A stretch of DNA of 64,000 nucleotides from Gordonia humi (GTDB taxonomy: Bacteria > Actinomycetota > Actinomycetes > Mycobacteriales > Mycobacteriaceae), in assembly GCF_014197435.1 (NCBI RefSeq), contig NZ_JACIFP010000001.1, positions 62,001 to 126,000 on the forward strand, given 5' to 3'. Positions 54,337 through 62,721 of this stretch are shown one piece after another. The translations under genes and the position numbers were made by a program. Positions within the stretch are counted from its first letter, which is position 1. Each line of letters starts with the position of its first letter. The notes beneath the pieces were generated by a model. The model had not been told where the DNA came from. It was given only the letters and a program-made list of their open reading frames with translations, and made no database searches.

Positions 54337-55377
54337 ATGCGCGCGCTCACATATCGCGGACCCGGACGCGTCGAATGGACCGAGGTACCGACACCCGAAC
54401 CCGATGCCGGTCAGGTGAGAATCGAAGTGACGGCCTGCGGCGTCTGCCATACCGATGTGACGTTCCGGGAGTCCCCGACACCGGCACTGCCCGTCGGCCT
54501 CACGATGGGACATGAGATCGCGGGCGTCGTCTCTGCGCTCGGCGTCGGCGTCACGTCCCTGTCCCCCGGCCAACCCGTGGTGGTGCACACGGTCTGGGCG
54601 TGCGGTACCTGTCGGAACTGTACGGCAGGGCGACAGAACGCGTGTCTGAGCACCTCGGGACGGCTCGTCTCACCACACGGACCGGGAACACGATTCGACG
54701 GAGGCATGGCGGAGTACGTCGTCGTACCCGCATCGTCCGTCGTCGCCGCCGACGGCATCGCGCCCGCCCTCGCCGCGGTGCTCCCCGATGCCGGAATCGT
54801 CCCCTACCACAGCATTCGCACGAGCCTGTCGCTCCTCGGCCCCGGCTCATCCGCGACAGTGATCGGAATCGGTGGGCTCGGGCAGTTCGCCGTCTCGATT
54901 CTGCGAGCGACGACGGCCACCCGAATCATCGCGGTCGACGTCCGGCGGCAAGCGCTCGCCGCGGTCGCCGACGAGGTCGATGCGGCAGTCGACGCCCGCG
55001 ACCCCGACGCGATCGAACAGGTGCTCGCCCACGCCGGCGGACACGGGCCGGACGTGGTGCTCGACTTCGTCGGGAGCACCGAGACGCTCCGCATGGCGAC
55101 GTCCTCCGTCGCGCCCTACGGTGCGATTCACGTCCCGGGTCAAGCAGGCGGAGTGTTCGAGTTCGAGACCGTTCGCACGACGGCCTCGATCCCTCGAGGG
55201 GCGACGATCGACCGGCCGTACTCGGGAACGCGCCGGGACCTCGTCGACGTCGTCGCGCTGGCGCGGAACGGTCTCGTCGGCGTCGACGTCACTCCGTACC
55301 CGTTCCACCGTGCGCTGGACGCCTACGACGATCTCCACGCGGGTCGGATCATCGGTCGCGCCGTCGTGGTCCGGTGA
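54337..55377 (+). CDS. Zinc-dependent alcohol dehydrogenase
   Basis: A 346-residue medium-chain dehydrogenase. Catalytic zinc ligands are in ACGVCHTD and MGHEIAG; the structural zinc site is CGTCRNCTAGRQNAC; the cofactor loop is GIGGLGQFAVSIL followed by VDVRRQAL (NAD-type Asp). It oxidises an alcohol to an aldehyde or ketone. AGAGAGGA lies just before ATG 54337. Its place in a transport operon suggests that the imported compound or an early product is an alcohol. Confidence 0.9.
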   Translation: MRALTYRGPGRVEWTEVPTPEPDAGQVRIEVTACGVCHTDVTFRESPTPALPVGLTMGHEIAGVVSALGVGVTSLSPGQPVVVHTVWACGTCRNCTAGRQNACLSTSGRLVSPHGPGTRFDGGMAEYVVVPASSVVAADGIAPALAAVLPDAGIVPYHSIRTSLSLLGPGSSATVIGIGGLGQFAVSILRATTATRIIAVDVRRQALAAVADEVDAAVDARDPDAIEQVLAHAGGHGPDVVLDFVGSTETLRMATSSVAPYGAIHVPGQAGGVFEFETVRTTASIPRGATIDRPYSGTRRDLVDVVALARNGLVGVDVTPYPFHRALDAYDDLHAGRIIGRAVVVR

Positions 55378-55412
55378 GCACCGGGGCCCCGTCGATCGAA
55401 GGAGATGTGTCC

Positions 55413-56405
55413 ATGGCACGCGTGTGGCTTCTCGCGATGACCGTCGCGACCGGTGTCCTGCTGTCATTGCAGGCACGAATCAACACGTTCCTCGCGCACG
55501 ATCTGGGCAGCGGTCTCGGTGCCGGCGCACTCGTCTTCTTCTTCGGCCTGCTCACCACCCTGGTCGTGACCTCTGTGGTTCCCGCCGCGCGTCGAAGCGT
55601 CCGATCCTCGTGGGACATGCTGCGCCGACGCGAACTGCCTCGCTATCTGCTGCTGGGCGGACCGATCGGCATCATCGTCATTCAGGCCCAGATCGCCGAG
55701 GTACCGGTGGTCGGAGTCGCGCTGTTCGCGATGTCGTTCATCGTCGGGCAGATGATGTCGGGCGCGGTGATCGACTACTTCGGGTGGTCGGTCGGCGTTC
55801 GCCGCAGACTCAGCGCGGTCGGCGCCGTCTCCCTGCTGTTCGCACTGGCGGGGGTGACCGTCTCGAGCCTGCCGGGTCTGAAGACGAGCGGCTCCGGCGT
55901 GTGGCTCGCATGCGCCGTCGCCTTCATCGCGGGCGGCGCCGTCGGCGTTCAGATGGCGTTCAACGGCGCCATCACCGCCGCCGTGGGACGGCCCGAAGCC
56001 GCGGGCGTCGCGACGTACGTCTTCGGCACTCTGATGTACGTCGCACTCATCGCCGTGACATCCGCCGTCGACGACGGAGCCACCCTGGCTTCGTACACTC
56101 ATGTGCGCTGGTGGTACTGCGCACTCGGCGTGATCGGACCGACGGTCGTGCTGGCCGGCGCGGCTCTCGTCCGCCGCATCGGCGTTCTCTTGTTCGCGGT
56201 AGGGGTGGTCGCCGGACAACTCGCGGGTTCGCTCGTGCTGGACGCCGTATGGCCCGCGGCCGCGGGCACGCTGTCCTGGCTCACCCTCCTCGGAGCGGTC
56301 ATGGCCGGTGTCGCCCTCGTCTGCCTGCAGCGGTGGGGACAGCGCACGGTCGTCGACGAATCGGACCCGTCGATCTCCGGATCCGTCGTCAGCTGCGAAC
56401 GCTAG
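55413..56405 (+). CDS. DMT-family transporter, DUF606/YdcZ type
   Basis: A 330-residue membrane protein with about ten segments, built as two related halves (LLSLQARINTFLAHDLGSGLGAGALVFFFGLL and VQMAFNGAITAAVGRPEAAGVATYVFG), the pattern of DUF606 inner-membrane transporters. It may export an intermediate or take up a related compound. GAAGGAG lies eight bases before ATG 55413, 35 bp after the alcohol dehydrogenase. Nothing obvious is seen in the 204 bp after it. Confidence 0.8.
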   Translation: MARVWLLAMTVATGVLLSLQARINTFLAHDLGSGLGAGALVFFFGLLTTLVVTSVVPAARRSVRSSWDMLRRRELPRYLLLGGPIGIIVIQAQIAEVPVVGVALFAMSFIVGQMMSGAVIDYFGWSVGVRRRLSAVGAVSLLFALAGVTVSSLPGLKTSGSGVWLACAVAFIAGGAVGVQMAFNGAITAAVGRPEAAGVATYVFGTLMYVALIAVTSAVDDGATLASYTHVRWWYCALGVIGPTVVLAGAALVRRIGVLLFAVGVVAGQLAGSLVLDAVWPAAAGTLSWLTLLGAVMAGVALVCLQRWGQRTVVDESDPSISGSVVSCER

Positions 56406-56609
56406 CCCATCGAATAGGGACCAGGGCGTACTAGGGCGCAGGGCGGTCGATGCCCACGTTCGTAGCGGGCCCGTCGAGCGCGTTCGCCACTCCGGCGACG
56501 TGCGATGGCGCGACCGCTGCGCGTCGATCAGCCACGTCGGTGACACGATGGCGGCCGTGGACGCGGCGACGGTCCGCAGGACCGCCGCCGCGTCCACGAT
56601 CGACCGCCG

Positions 56610-57725
56610 TCACAATCCGAGTTGTGCGGCCGCCAGTTCCCGGTGGTGATCGGGAGTGCCGAAGAGGACCTCGTTGCTCTTGGCCCGCCGGAAGTACAGG
56701 TGTGCGAGATGCTCCCACGTGAAGCCGATGCCGCCGTGCACCTGAATCGTGTCGTAGGCGGCGCCGACGAATGTCTCGGCGGTCAGCGCGTGCGCCATCG
56801 CGGCCTCTCGCGGAAGCAGCGGATCGTCGTCAGCCGCCGCGCGCGCCACCCGATACGCTGCCGCGCGGGAGAGCTCGACGTTCAGCAGAAGGTCGGCGAG
56901 CTTCTGCTTGACGGCCTGATAGCCGCCGATCACCTGACCGAATTGTTCTCGGGTCCGGGCGTAGTCGGCCGAGACCTCGAGCAGCCGGAGCGCGGCGCCC
57001 GCATTCTCCGAGGCCAGCGCGACCGACGTCATACGCAGCATATGGCTCACGTACTCCCATCCCGAGCCGTCGTCGCCGACGAGCTCCGCGGGCACGCGAT
57101 CGAGAGCGACCAGTGCCTGTCGACGGGTGAGGTCGAGGGTGTCGACCCGCTCCACCCGGACCCCCTGAGACCTCGGATCCACGGCGAACACCGACACGCC
57201 AGCCGCGGTCCTGGCCGCCACCAGTAGGACGTCTGCGGTCTCCGCGTCGATCACGTTCGACTTGAGCCCGCTGATCTGCCACGAGTCGCCCGAATGTTCC
57301 GCGGTCGCCTGGACTCCGTTCGGCTCCCACTCCGCAGAGGCCTCCAGCACCGCGACGGCCGCGCATGTGCGGCCGGCAGCGATCCGCGCGAGCAGATCCG
57401 CCGTGTACGGCGTGTCGCCGACGGCCAGAAGAAGGTTGGCCGACAGCACGACCGTCGCCAGGAACGGGGTGGGCGCGAGTGCCCGACCGAGCTCTTCCAT
57501 GACGATCGCGGCCTCCACCTGTGTGAATCCGGAACCGCCGAACTCGTCGGGGATCGCCAAGGACTGCAGGCCGAGTTGTTCGGCCATCTGGGACCAGACG
57601 CTACGGTCGAAGCCCTCGTCCGAATCGACGAGGGCACGGATCTGCTCTTCGGCGAACTTCTCCTCGCAGAACCGCCGAACGGTCATCCGCAGCTCCGTCT
57701 GTTCGGGGGTGAAGACCGATGCCAT
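56610..57725 (-). CDS. Acyl-CoA dehydrogenase, probable partner subunit
   Basis: A 371-residue acyl-CoA dehydrogenase-fold protein, last in the seven-gene operon. TPEQTELRMTVRRFCEEKFAEEQ, LAIPDEFGGSGFTQVE and REQFGQVIGGYQAVKQKLADL are typical; IQVHGGIGFTWEHLAHLYFRRAKSNEVLFG is the C-terminal segment, without a YEG-type catalytic glutamate. The other dehydrogenase of the operon (60309) may be its partner. AAAGGAAG precedes ATG 57725, 76 bp after the lyase gene. Confidence 0.84.
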   Translation of the reverse strand: MASVFTPEQTELRMTVRRFCEEKFAEEQIRALVDSDEGFDRSVWSQMAEQLGLQSLAIPDEFGGSGFTQVEAAIVMEELGRALAPTPFLATVVLSANLLLAVGDTPYTADLLARIAAGRTCAAVAVLEASAEWEPNGVQATAEHSGDSWQISGLKSNVIDAETADVLLVAARTAAGVSVFAVDPRSQGVRVERVDTLDLTRRQALVALDRVPAELVGDDGSGWEYVSHMLRMTSVALASENAGAALRLLEVSADYARTREQFGQVIGGYQAVKQKLADLLLNVELSRAAAYRVARAAADDDPLLPREAAMAHALTAETFVGAAYDTIQVHGGIGFTWEHLAHLYFRRAKSNEVLFGTPDHHRELAAAQLGL

Positions 57726-57801
57726 GACTACTTCCTTTCTCGGCTCCTGGACGGAGACCGGGCTCTGACTCGTTGTATCGGCCGTCGGGACCGAGAGGGA
57801 T

Positions 57802-58731
57802 CTACACCGTCTCCGAGAACACACCGGGGACCTCGAAATCGAAGACGCCGGCGTCGAACGAGTCGTACGACGGGTAGTCCACGAGTTCATACAGCCGTGC
57901 ACGGGTGAGCATTTCGGGCACCTGCGACTCCTGCGTGCCCGCCGCCACGAGTTCGTCCAGCGTGCGCTCGGCCGCCCCCATGGCACTCCGCAGAAGGGTC
58001 ACCGGGTAGATGATCATGTCGACGCCGACGGACGCCAGTTCGTCGACGGTGAACAACCTGCTCTTCCCGAACTCGGTCATGTTCGCGAGGATCGGTACGT
58101 CGACGGCCGCCCGGACCGCGGCGAACTCGTCGAGGGTGGCCATCGCTTCGGGGAAGATCGCGTCGGCGCCCGCGTCGACGAGTGACTTCGCGCGATCGAC
58201 CGCCGCCGCCAGTCCTGCTTCACCGTCACCGTTCGCACGTGCGTCCGTCCGGGCCATGATGAGGAAGTTCCCGTCGCGACGTGCGTCCACCGCGGCCCTG
58301 ATCCGTTTGACGGCCACGTCGAGCCCGACGACGGCCTTCCCGTCGAGGTGTCCGCAACGCTTCGGATTGACCTGGTCCTCGATGTGACATCCGGCCAGGC
58401 CGGCGTTCTCGAGTTCCTGCACCGTCCGAGCGACGTTCATCGCCTCACCGAATCCGGTGTCGGCGTCGACGATCGCCGGGAGATCGGTCATCCGGGCGAT
58501 CTGCCCGGCCCGGGTCGCGACCTCGGTGAGCGTGGTCAGTCCGATGTCGGGCAGACCCAGATCATTGGCGAGCACCGCACCGGAGATGTAGACCCCGGGG
58601 AAGCCCTTCTCCTCGATGAGACGAGCCGACAGCGGATTGAAGGCGCCCGGGAACCGCGCGATCTGATCGCCCGCGAGGGTCTCCCGCAGGCGCTTCCGCT
58701 TCTGTTCGGGGGTGGTCTGTGAATAGAGCAT
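57802..58731 (-). CDS. Isocitrate lyase/PEP mutase family enzyme, methylisocitrate-lyase-like
   Basis: A 309-residue protein. GAFNPLSARLIEEKGFPGVYISGAVLAN, DADTGFGEAMNV, the active-site KRCGH and ADAIFPEA are those of PrpB, which cleaves 2-methylisocitrate to pyruvate and succinate. No prpC or prpD is nearby; the operon instead has an acyl-CoA ligase, racemase and dehydrogenases. It may therefore cleave a related 2-hydroxy or 2-methyl dicarboxylate, for example of the dimethylmalate type. Which one it uses cannot be decided from sequence. Confidence 0.82.
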   Translation of the reverse strand: MLYSQTTPEQKRKRLRETLAGDQIARFPGAFNPLSARLIEEKGFPGVYISGAVLANDLGLPDIGLTTLTEVATRAGQIARMTDLPAIVDADTGFGEAMNVARTVQELENAGLAGCHIEDQVNPKRCGHLDGKAVVGLDVAVKRIRAAVDARRDGNFLIMARTDARANGDGEAGLAAAVDRAKSLVDAGADAIFPEAMATLDEFAAVRAAVDVPILANMTEFGKSRLFTVDELASVGVDMIIYPVTLLRSAMGAAERTLDELVAAGTQESQVPEMLTRARLYELVDYPSYDSFDAGVFDFEVPGVFSETV

Positions 58732-58747
58732 GTGCAGAGCCTTTCTG

Positions 58748-59521
58748 TTACCGGACCATGCCGATGCCGCCGTTGACCGAGATGGTCTGCCCGGTGATGA
58801 ATCGTGAACCGTCGCCTGCGAGGAACACCATCACGGGAGCGAGGTCGCGATCGGAGTCACCGAGGTCACCGCCGAGCGGGACCTTGGAGTACACGCCGGC
58901 ACGGCCGTCCTGTCGGCCGGCGTCCGTCATCGGTGTGCGCATGGCGGGCACCACCACATTGGCGCGGATGCCGTGCGGACCGAACTCGAGGGCGATCGTC
59001 CGCGTCCACGCGTGCACCGCCCCCTTGGTCGCCGAGTACCCGGCCAGCCCGCGGATCGCGGTCATGCCCGCATCGGAGCCGAAGTTGATGATGTGACCCG
59101 ATCCCGCGGGCTTCATCGCGGTGAACGCCGCCTGATTGGTGTACAGGGTTCCGCGCAGGTTGACTCCGAGTAGGAAGTCGAAATCGGCCTCCGTGAGTTC
59201 TTCGGCCGGCCGGGCACGTTGCACACCGGCCACATTCACCAGGACGTCGAGCCCTCCGAGCCGGTCGGCGGATTCGGCCACAGCGGTGAACACCGCGGCG
59301 CGATCGGACACGTCGACGGCGGAGAATCGGATGCGCGACCCGGTCTCGGCGGCGATCTCGTCGGCGACCGCACGTCCCCGATCCTCCTTGAGATCCATCG
59401 ACACCACACTCGCACCTTCGCGGGCGAACGCACGCACGATGGACTCACCCATGCCCTGGGCCCCGCCGGTCACGACGATCCGTCGGCCGGCCAGCTGCCC
59501 GAGACTCTTCTGTTCGCTCAT
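58748..59521 (-). CDS. Short-chain dehydrogenase/reductase
   Basis: A 257-residue SDR with TGGAQGMGESIVRAFAREGA, NVAGVQRA in place of the common NNAG, Ser in NFGSDAG and Y-S-A-T-K. It probably oxidises a 3-hydroxyacyl-CoA or similar intermediate. The ATG overlaps the stop of the alpha/beta hydrolase gene (ATGA) and the lyase follows 16 bp later. Confidence 0.87.
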   Translation of the reverse strand: MSEQKSLGQLAGRRIVVTGGAQGMGESIVRAFAREGASVVSMDLKEDRGRAVADEIAAETGSRIRFSAVDVSDRAAVFTAVAESADRLGGLDVLVNVAGVQRARPAEELTEADFDFLLGVNLRGTLYTNQAAFTAMKPAGSGHIINFGSDAGMTAIRGLAGYSATKGAVHAWTRTIALEFGPHGIRANVVVPAMRTPMTDAGRQDGRAGVYSKVPLGGDLGDSDRDLAPVMVFLAGDGSRFITGQTISVNGGIGMVR

Positions 59522-60312
59522 GCTCGCTCCTGCGGGTTCGCCGTTGCGGCGATCTGTTCGACGATCAGGCTCGCCAGTTCCGCGGGCTGTCGGCGATGCC
59601 CGATGTGGCCGGCCCCTTCGATCGTGGCGAGACGACCGTTCGGCACCGACCGAGCGAGCACTCGCGCACCGTTCACATGCCGGTCGTCGGTCAGGCTGCC
59701 GTGAACTGCCAGCACCGGCACCGCGATCTGAGCGAACTCGAACACCGGTCCGCGGTTCTGGGCGTCGCTCAGCTCCGTCGCCCAAGCGGGACCGCAGGTC
59801 AGCAGGCCGTCCCGCTGCGTGTCGGTCAACGCGGCCCACCGCTCGTCACCCATGTGAGCGCGCAGGAATCGCGTGGCCGCCGCCGTGACCTGCGGTATGT
59901 CGTTCACATCAGCGGGAAGTCCGACGGGCGGCCACCACGGCAGCCAGGGCATCGGGGTCTCGTATGCGACCAGTCCGCGGAAGACACTCGGGTCTCGTTG
60001 CGCCGCGGCGAGAGCCACCAGACCACCGAGGCTGTGCGCCATCACGACGGACGGGCGGCCGTCGAGTATCGACAGCAGGTCGTCCGCGTGCTCGGCGATG
60101 CGATTCGGCATGCGGCCGTCGAGATGCGAGTCCCCGTAACCTCGCCGGTCATACGTGATCGTGTCGACGTCCGTCAGGCTCGCCACGAGGCGGGAGAAGC
60201 TGCCGCCGGTGTCCATGGCGCCATGAACCAGAACCACGCGCGGTGCGTCGTCTCTGCCGACTGTAGTCCGACGAACGGCGATACCGTCGAGAGTGAGGTC
60301 CGGCGAGATCAT
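59518..60312 (-). CDS. Alpha/beta hydrolase
   Basis: A 264-residue hydrolase with VVLVHGAMDTGGSF (oxyanion region), nucleophile elbow AHSLGG, an aspartate in HGSLTDDRHV and the catalytic His in IEGAGHIGH. It could be an esterase, lactonase or C-C hydrolase for a ring-opened intermediate. It overlaps both neighbours by four bases, so it is tightly tied to the acyl-CoA dehydrogenase and SDR. Confidence 0.85.
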   Translation of the reverse strand: MISPDLTLDGIAVRRTTVGRDDAPRVVLVHGAMDTGGSFSRLVASLTDVDTITYDRRGYGDSHLDGRMPNRIAEHADDLLSILDGRPSVVMAHSLGGLVALAAAQRDPSVFRGLVAYETPMPWLPWWPPVGLPADVNDIPQVTAAATRFLRAHMGDERWAALTDTQRDGLLTCGPAWATELSDAQNRGPVFEFAQIAVPVLAVHGSLTDDRHVNGARVLARSVPNGRLATIEGAGHIGHRRQPAELASLIVEQIAATANPQERA

Positions 60313-61553
60313 CCGCGCCGTCCGTCTCGCGGCTGTCCCAGGACCTTCTCCGCGAGGGAGTTGCGCACGATCTCATCGGTACCGGCGAAGATGTGCACTC
60401 CCGGCTCGCCGAGCACGAGGCTGTTCCAGCTGAACGTTCCCCATTCTCCGTTGTCCGCGGCCAGTTTCGGGCCGAGAACCTGTGTCGCGAGATTCGCGGC
60501 ACGCCGAAGATTGAAGCTCAGAGCGAGCTTGCTCGCCAGCGGTGTCGGATCGGAGCGGTACGCCTTCGCCCCTCCTTTGTCCGACCCGTTCGAGGTCAGT
60601 TGGCGAGTGGCCCAGAACCCGGTCATCGTCTTCACCAGCTGCTGTCGGACCAGTGGATCGTCCTGCTTGCCCATCTCCCGCACGAGGGCGATGAGTCGGG
60701 ACCCGTTCGCCAGGCCCGAACCCGATCGACTCAGGCCCGACCCGATGCCCGCTCGCTCGCGCGCGAGGATCTCGCTCACGACGTCCCACCCCTGCCCGAC
60801 CTCGCCGAGCAGGTACTCGTCGGGTACGAACGCGTCGTCGAGGTACACCTCGTTGAACGCCGCCCCACCGGTCATCTGCCGCAAGGGCACCACTTCGACA
60901 CCCTCTTGGTGCATGTCGAGGACGAACGCGGTGAACGCCCGACGCCCGGGCTCGTTCGACGTCCGAGTGAACACGACGCCGATGTCGGCGAGATGCGCGT
61001 CCGACGTCCACACCTTCTGCCCGTTGAGCTTCCAGCCACCGTCTACACGGGTCGCGCGAGTACGGGCGGAGAACATGTCCGACCCGGCGTCGGGCTCCGA
61101 GAACAGCTCACAGGCGACCAGCTCGCCCTGCTGCATCCGGACCGGAATCGTCGTCCGGACGCTCTCGGTGGCGCGTGCGAGAAGGACCGGACCGAGAACG
61201 TGGTCGAGCTTGAAATAGGTGTCACTGGGTGTCTCGTAGCCGGCCTCGACACGGCGGTACGCGCGAAGGTGCTTACCGGACAGCCCGGCGCCCCCGTGCT
61301 CCACCGGACCGTCGATCCAGCCGAATCCCGCATCGAAACGCACTCGGCGCCAGCGCCGAGCATCATCGAGTCGTACGCGCTCCTCTTCGGAGTCGGGCTC
61401 TTCCCAGAGCTTCACTCCGGAGTCCTCGCCGACGCCCCACTCGAACGCGGTGCGCGCCTGCCGCTTGGCGAGGTGCTCGTCGAGAAATGCGGTGGCACGC
61501 TCGACGAATGCCTCCAGGCTCTCCTGGTTCCCTGCATCGGCAGTGTCCGCCAT
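60309..61553 (-). CDS. Acyl-CoA dehydrogenase
   Basis: A 414-residue acyl-CoA dehydrogenase. CELFSEPDAGSDMFSART and KVWTSDAHLADIG bind FAD; the C terminus has HIFAGTDEIVRNSLAEKVLG, with Ala where many members have the catalytic Glu. ATG 61553 is chosen, with AAAGGA six bases upstream; the ATG two codons earlier has no spacer. It follows the CoA-transferase gene by 53 bp. Confidence 0.87.
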   Translation of the reverse strand: MADTADAGNQESLEAFVERATAFLDEHLAKRQARTAFEWGVGEDSGVKLWEEPDSEEERVRLDDARRWRRVRFDAGFGWIDGPVEHGGAGLSGKHLRAYRRVEAGYETPSDTYFKLDHVLGPVLLARATESVRTTIPVRMQQGELVACELFSEPDAGSDMFSARTRATRVDGGWKLNGQKVWTSDAHLADIGVVFTRTSNEPGRRAFTAFVLDMHQEGVEVVPLRQMTGGAAFNEVYLDDAFVPDEYLLGEVGQGWDVVSEILARERAGIGSGLSRSGSGLANGSRLIALVREMGKQDDPLVRQQLVKTMTGFWATRQLTSNGSDKGGAKAYRSDPTPLASKLALSFNLRRAANLATQVLGPKLAADNGEWGTFSWNSLVLGEPGVHIFAGTDEIVRNSLAEKVLGQPRDGRRG

Positions 61554-61606
61554 GGTCATTCCTTTCTGAAGTGCCGGCGACCACGCGGGTGCACCGGCCG
61601 TCGGTT

Positions 61607-62707
61607 CTACCGAGACGATGTGGGCGAAGTCGCGATCTGATCGTTGTGGGCCCCCAGGTCGGCCCTGGGCCGCGCCGTCGACGGCGTCCTGCTGAATCGA
61701 GGGGCCGGCGCGGGCTCGGGGTATCCGTCGACGTCGACGAAGGCATCACGCGATCGGTGCGCTCGCGCCTGCGGAGCCTCTCCGGGAGACAGGACCGGCG
61801 CGAAGCACGCGTCGATGCCGTCGAAGGCCGCCTCCCACTCCGACCGGGTGCGTTCCCGGACCCGGTCGGCGATGAGCATCCGGCGATCGGGCCAGGCCGC
61901 GCGGTCGTGCTGAGGATGCATCACCTGCGCGGGAAGATCCAGGACATCGACCATCGCGTCATAGAACCTGCGCTCGAGCGCGCCGAAGGAGACGAAACGC
62001 CCGTCGGAGGTCTCGTAGACGTCATAGAACGGCGCACCGGTGTCGAAGAGGTTGGTTCCTCGCTCGTCGTTCCACCGGCCGTGGCTTCGAAGATGGTGGA
62101 CCACGGTCATCAGCTGCGATGCACCGTCGACGCAGGAGGCGTCGACGACCTGCCCCAGTCCGGAGCGTCCACGCTCCACGAGCGCGGCGAGGACGCCGAC
62201 GGCGAGCAGCATGCCTCCGCCGCCGAAATCGCCGACGAGTGCCAGAGGCACAGTCGGCGCCTGGCCCGCTCGGCCGATCGGTTCCAGTGCACCGGCCGCC
62301 GCGACGTAATTGATGTCGTGGCCCGCGGTCGACGCGTTGGGGCCATGCTGCCCCCAGCCGGTCATCCTCGCGTACACGATCCGCGGATTCTCGGCCCGAA
62401 CGTCGTCCGGGCCGAGTCCGAGCCGCTCCATCACGCCCGGGCGGAAGCTCTCCACGACCACGTCTGCGTCGCATGCGAGAGCCCGCGCGCGTGCCAGTCC
62501 GTCGGGGTCCTTCAGATCGACGGTCACCGAGATCCGCCCGCGACCGAACGCATCGTCGGCTCGATGGCGCTCGGCCGCACGGGGCGTCGACGGTCTGTCG
62601 ATCCGCACGACCTCGGCGCCCATGTCGGCGAAGAGCATGCACGCGAACGGTGCCGGACCCTGCCCGGCGAACTCCACGATGCGAAGTCCTTCAAGTGTTC
62701 CCGGCAT
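61607..62707 (-). CDS. CaiB/BaiF-family CoA-transferase or alpha-methylacyl-CoA racemase
   Basis: A 366-residue class III fold protein. It opens with PGTLEGLRIVEFAGQGPAPFACMLFADMGAEVVRIDRP, has the racemase-type MTGWGQHGP and HDINYVAAAGALEPIGR, and a likely catalytic Asp in LVGDFGGGG. These are closest to alpha-methylacyl-CoA racemases (Amacr/Mcr), which epimerise 2-methyl-branched acyl-CoAs before beta-oxidation. A branched side-chain substrate for the operon is therefore plausible. The gene begins 14 bp after the acyl-CoA ligase. Confidence 0.82.
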   Translation of the reverse strand: MPGTLEGLRIVEFAGQGPAPFACMLFADMGAEVVRIDRPSTPRAAERHRADDAFGRGRISVTVDLKDPDGLARARALACDADVVVESFRPGVMERLGLGPDDVRAENPRIVYARMTGWGQHGPNASTAGHDINYVAAAGALEPIGRAGQAPTVPLALVGDFGGGGMLLAVGVLAALVERGRSGLGQVVDASCVDGASQLMTVVHHLRSHGRWNDERGTNLFDTGAPFYDVYETSDGRFVSFGALERRFYDAMVDVLDLPAQVMHPQHDRAAWPDRRMLIADRVRERTRSEWEAAFDGIDACFAPVLSPGEAPQARAHRSRDAFVDVDGYPEPAPAPRFSRTPSTARPRADLGAHNDQIATSPTSSR

Positions 62708-62721
62708 GGGTCGATCCGTCG

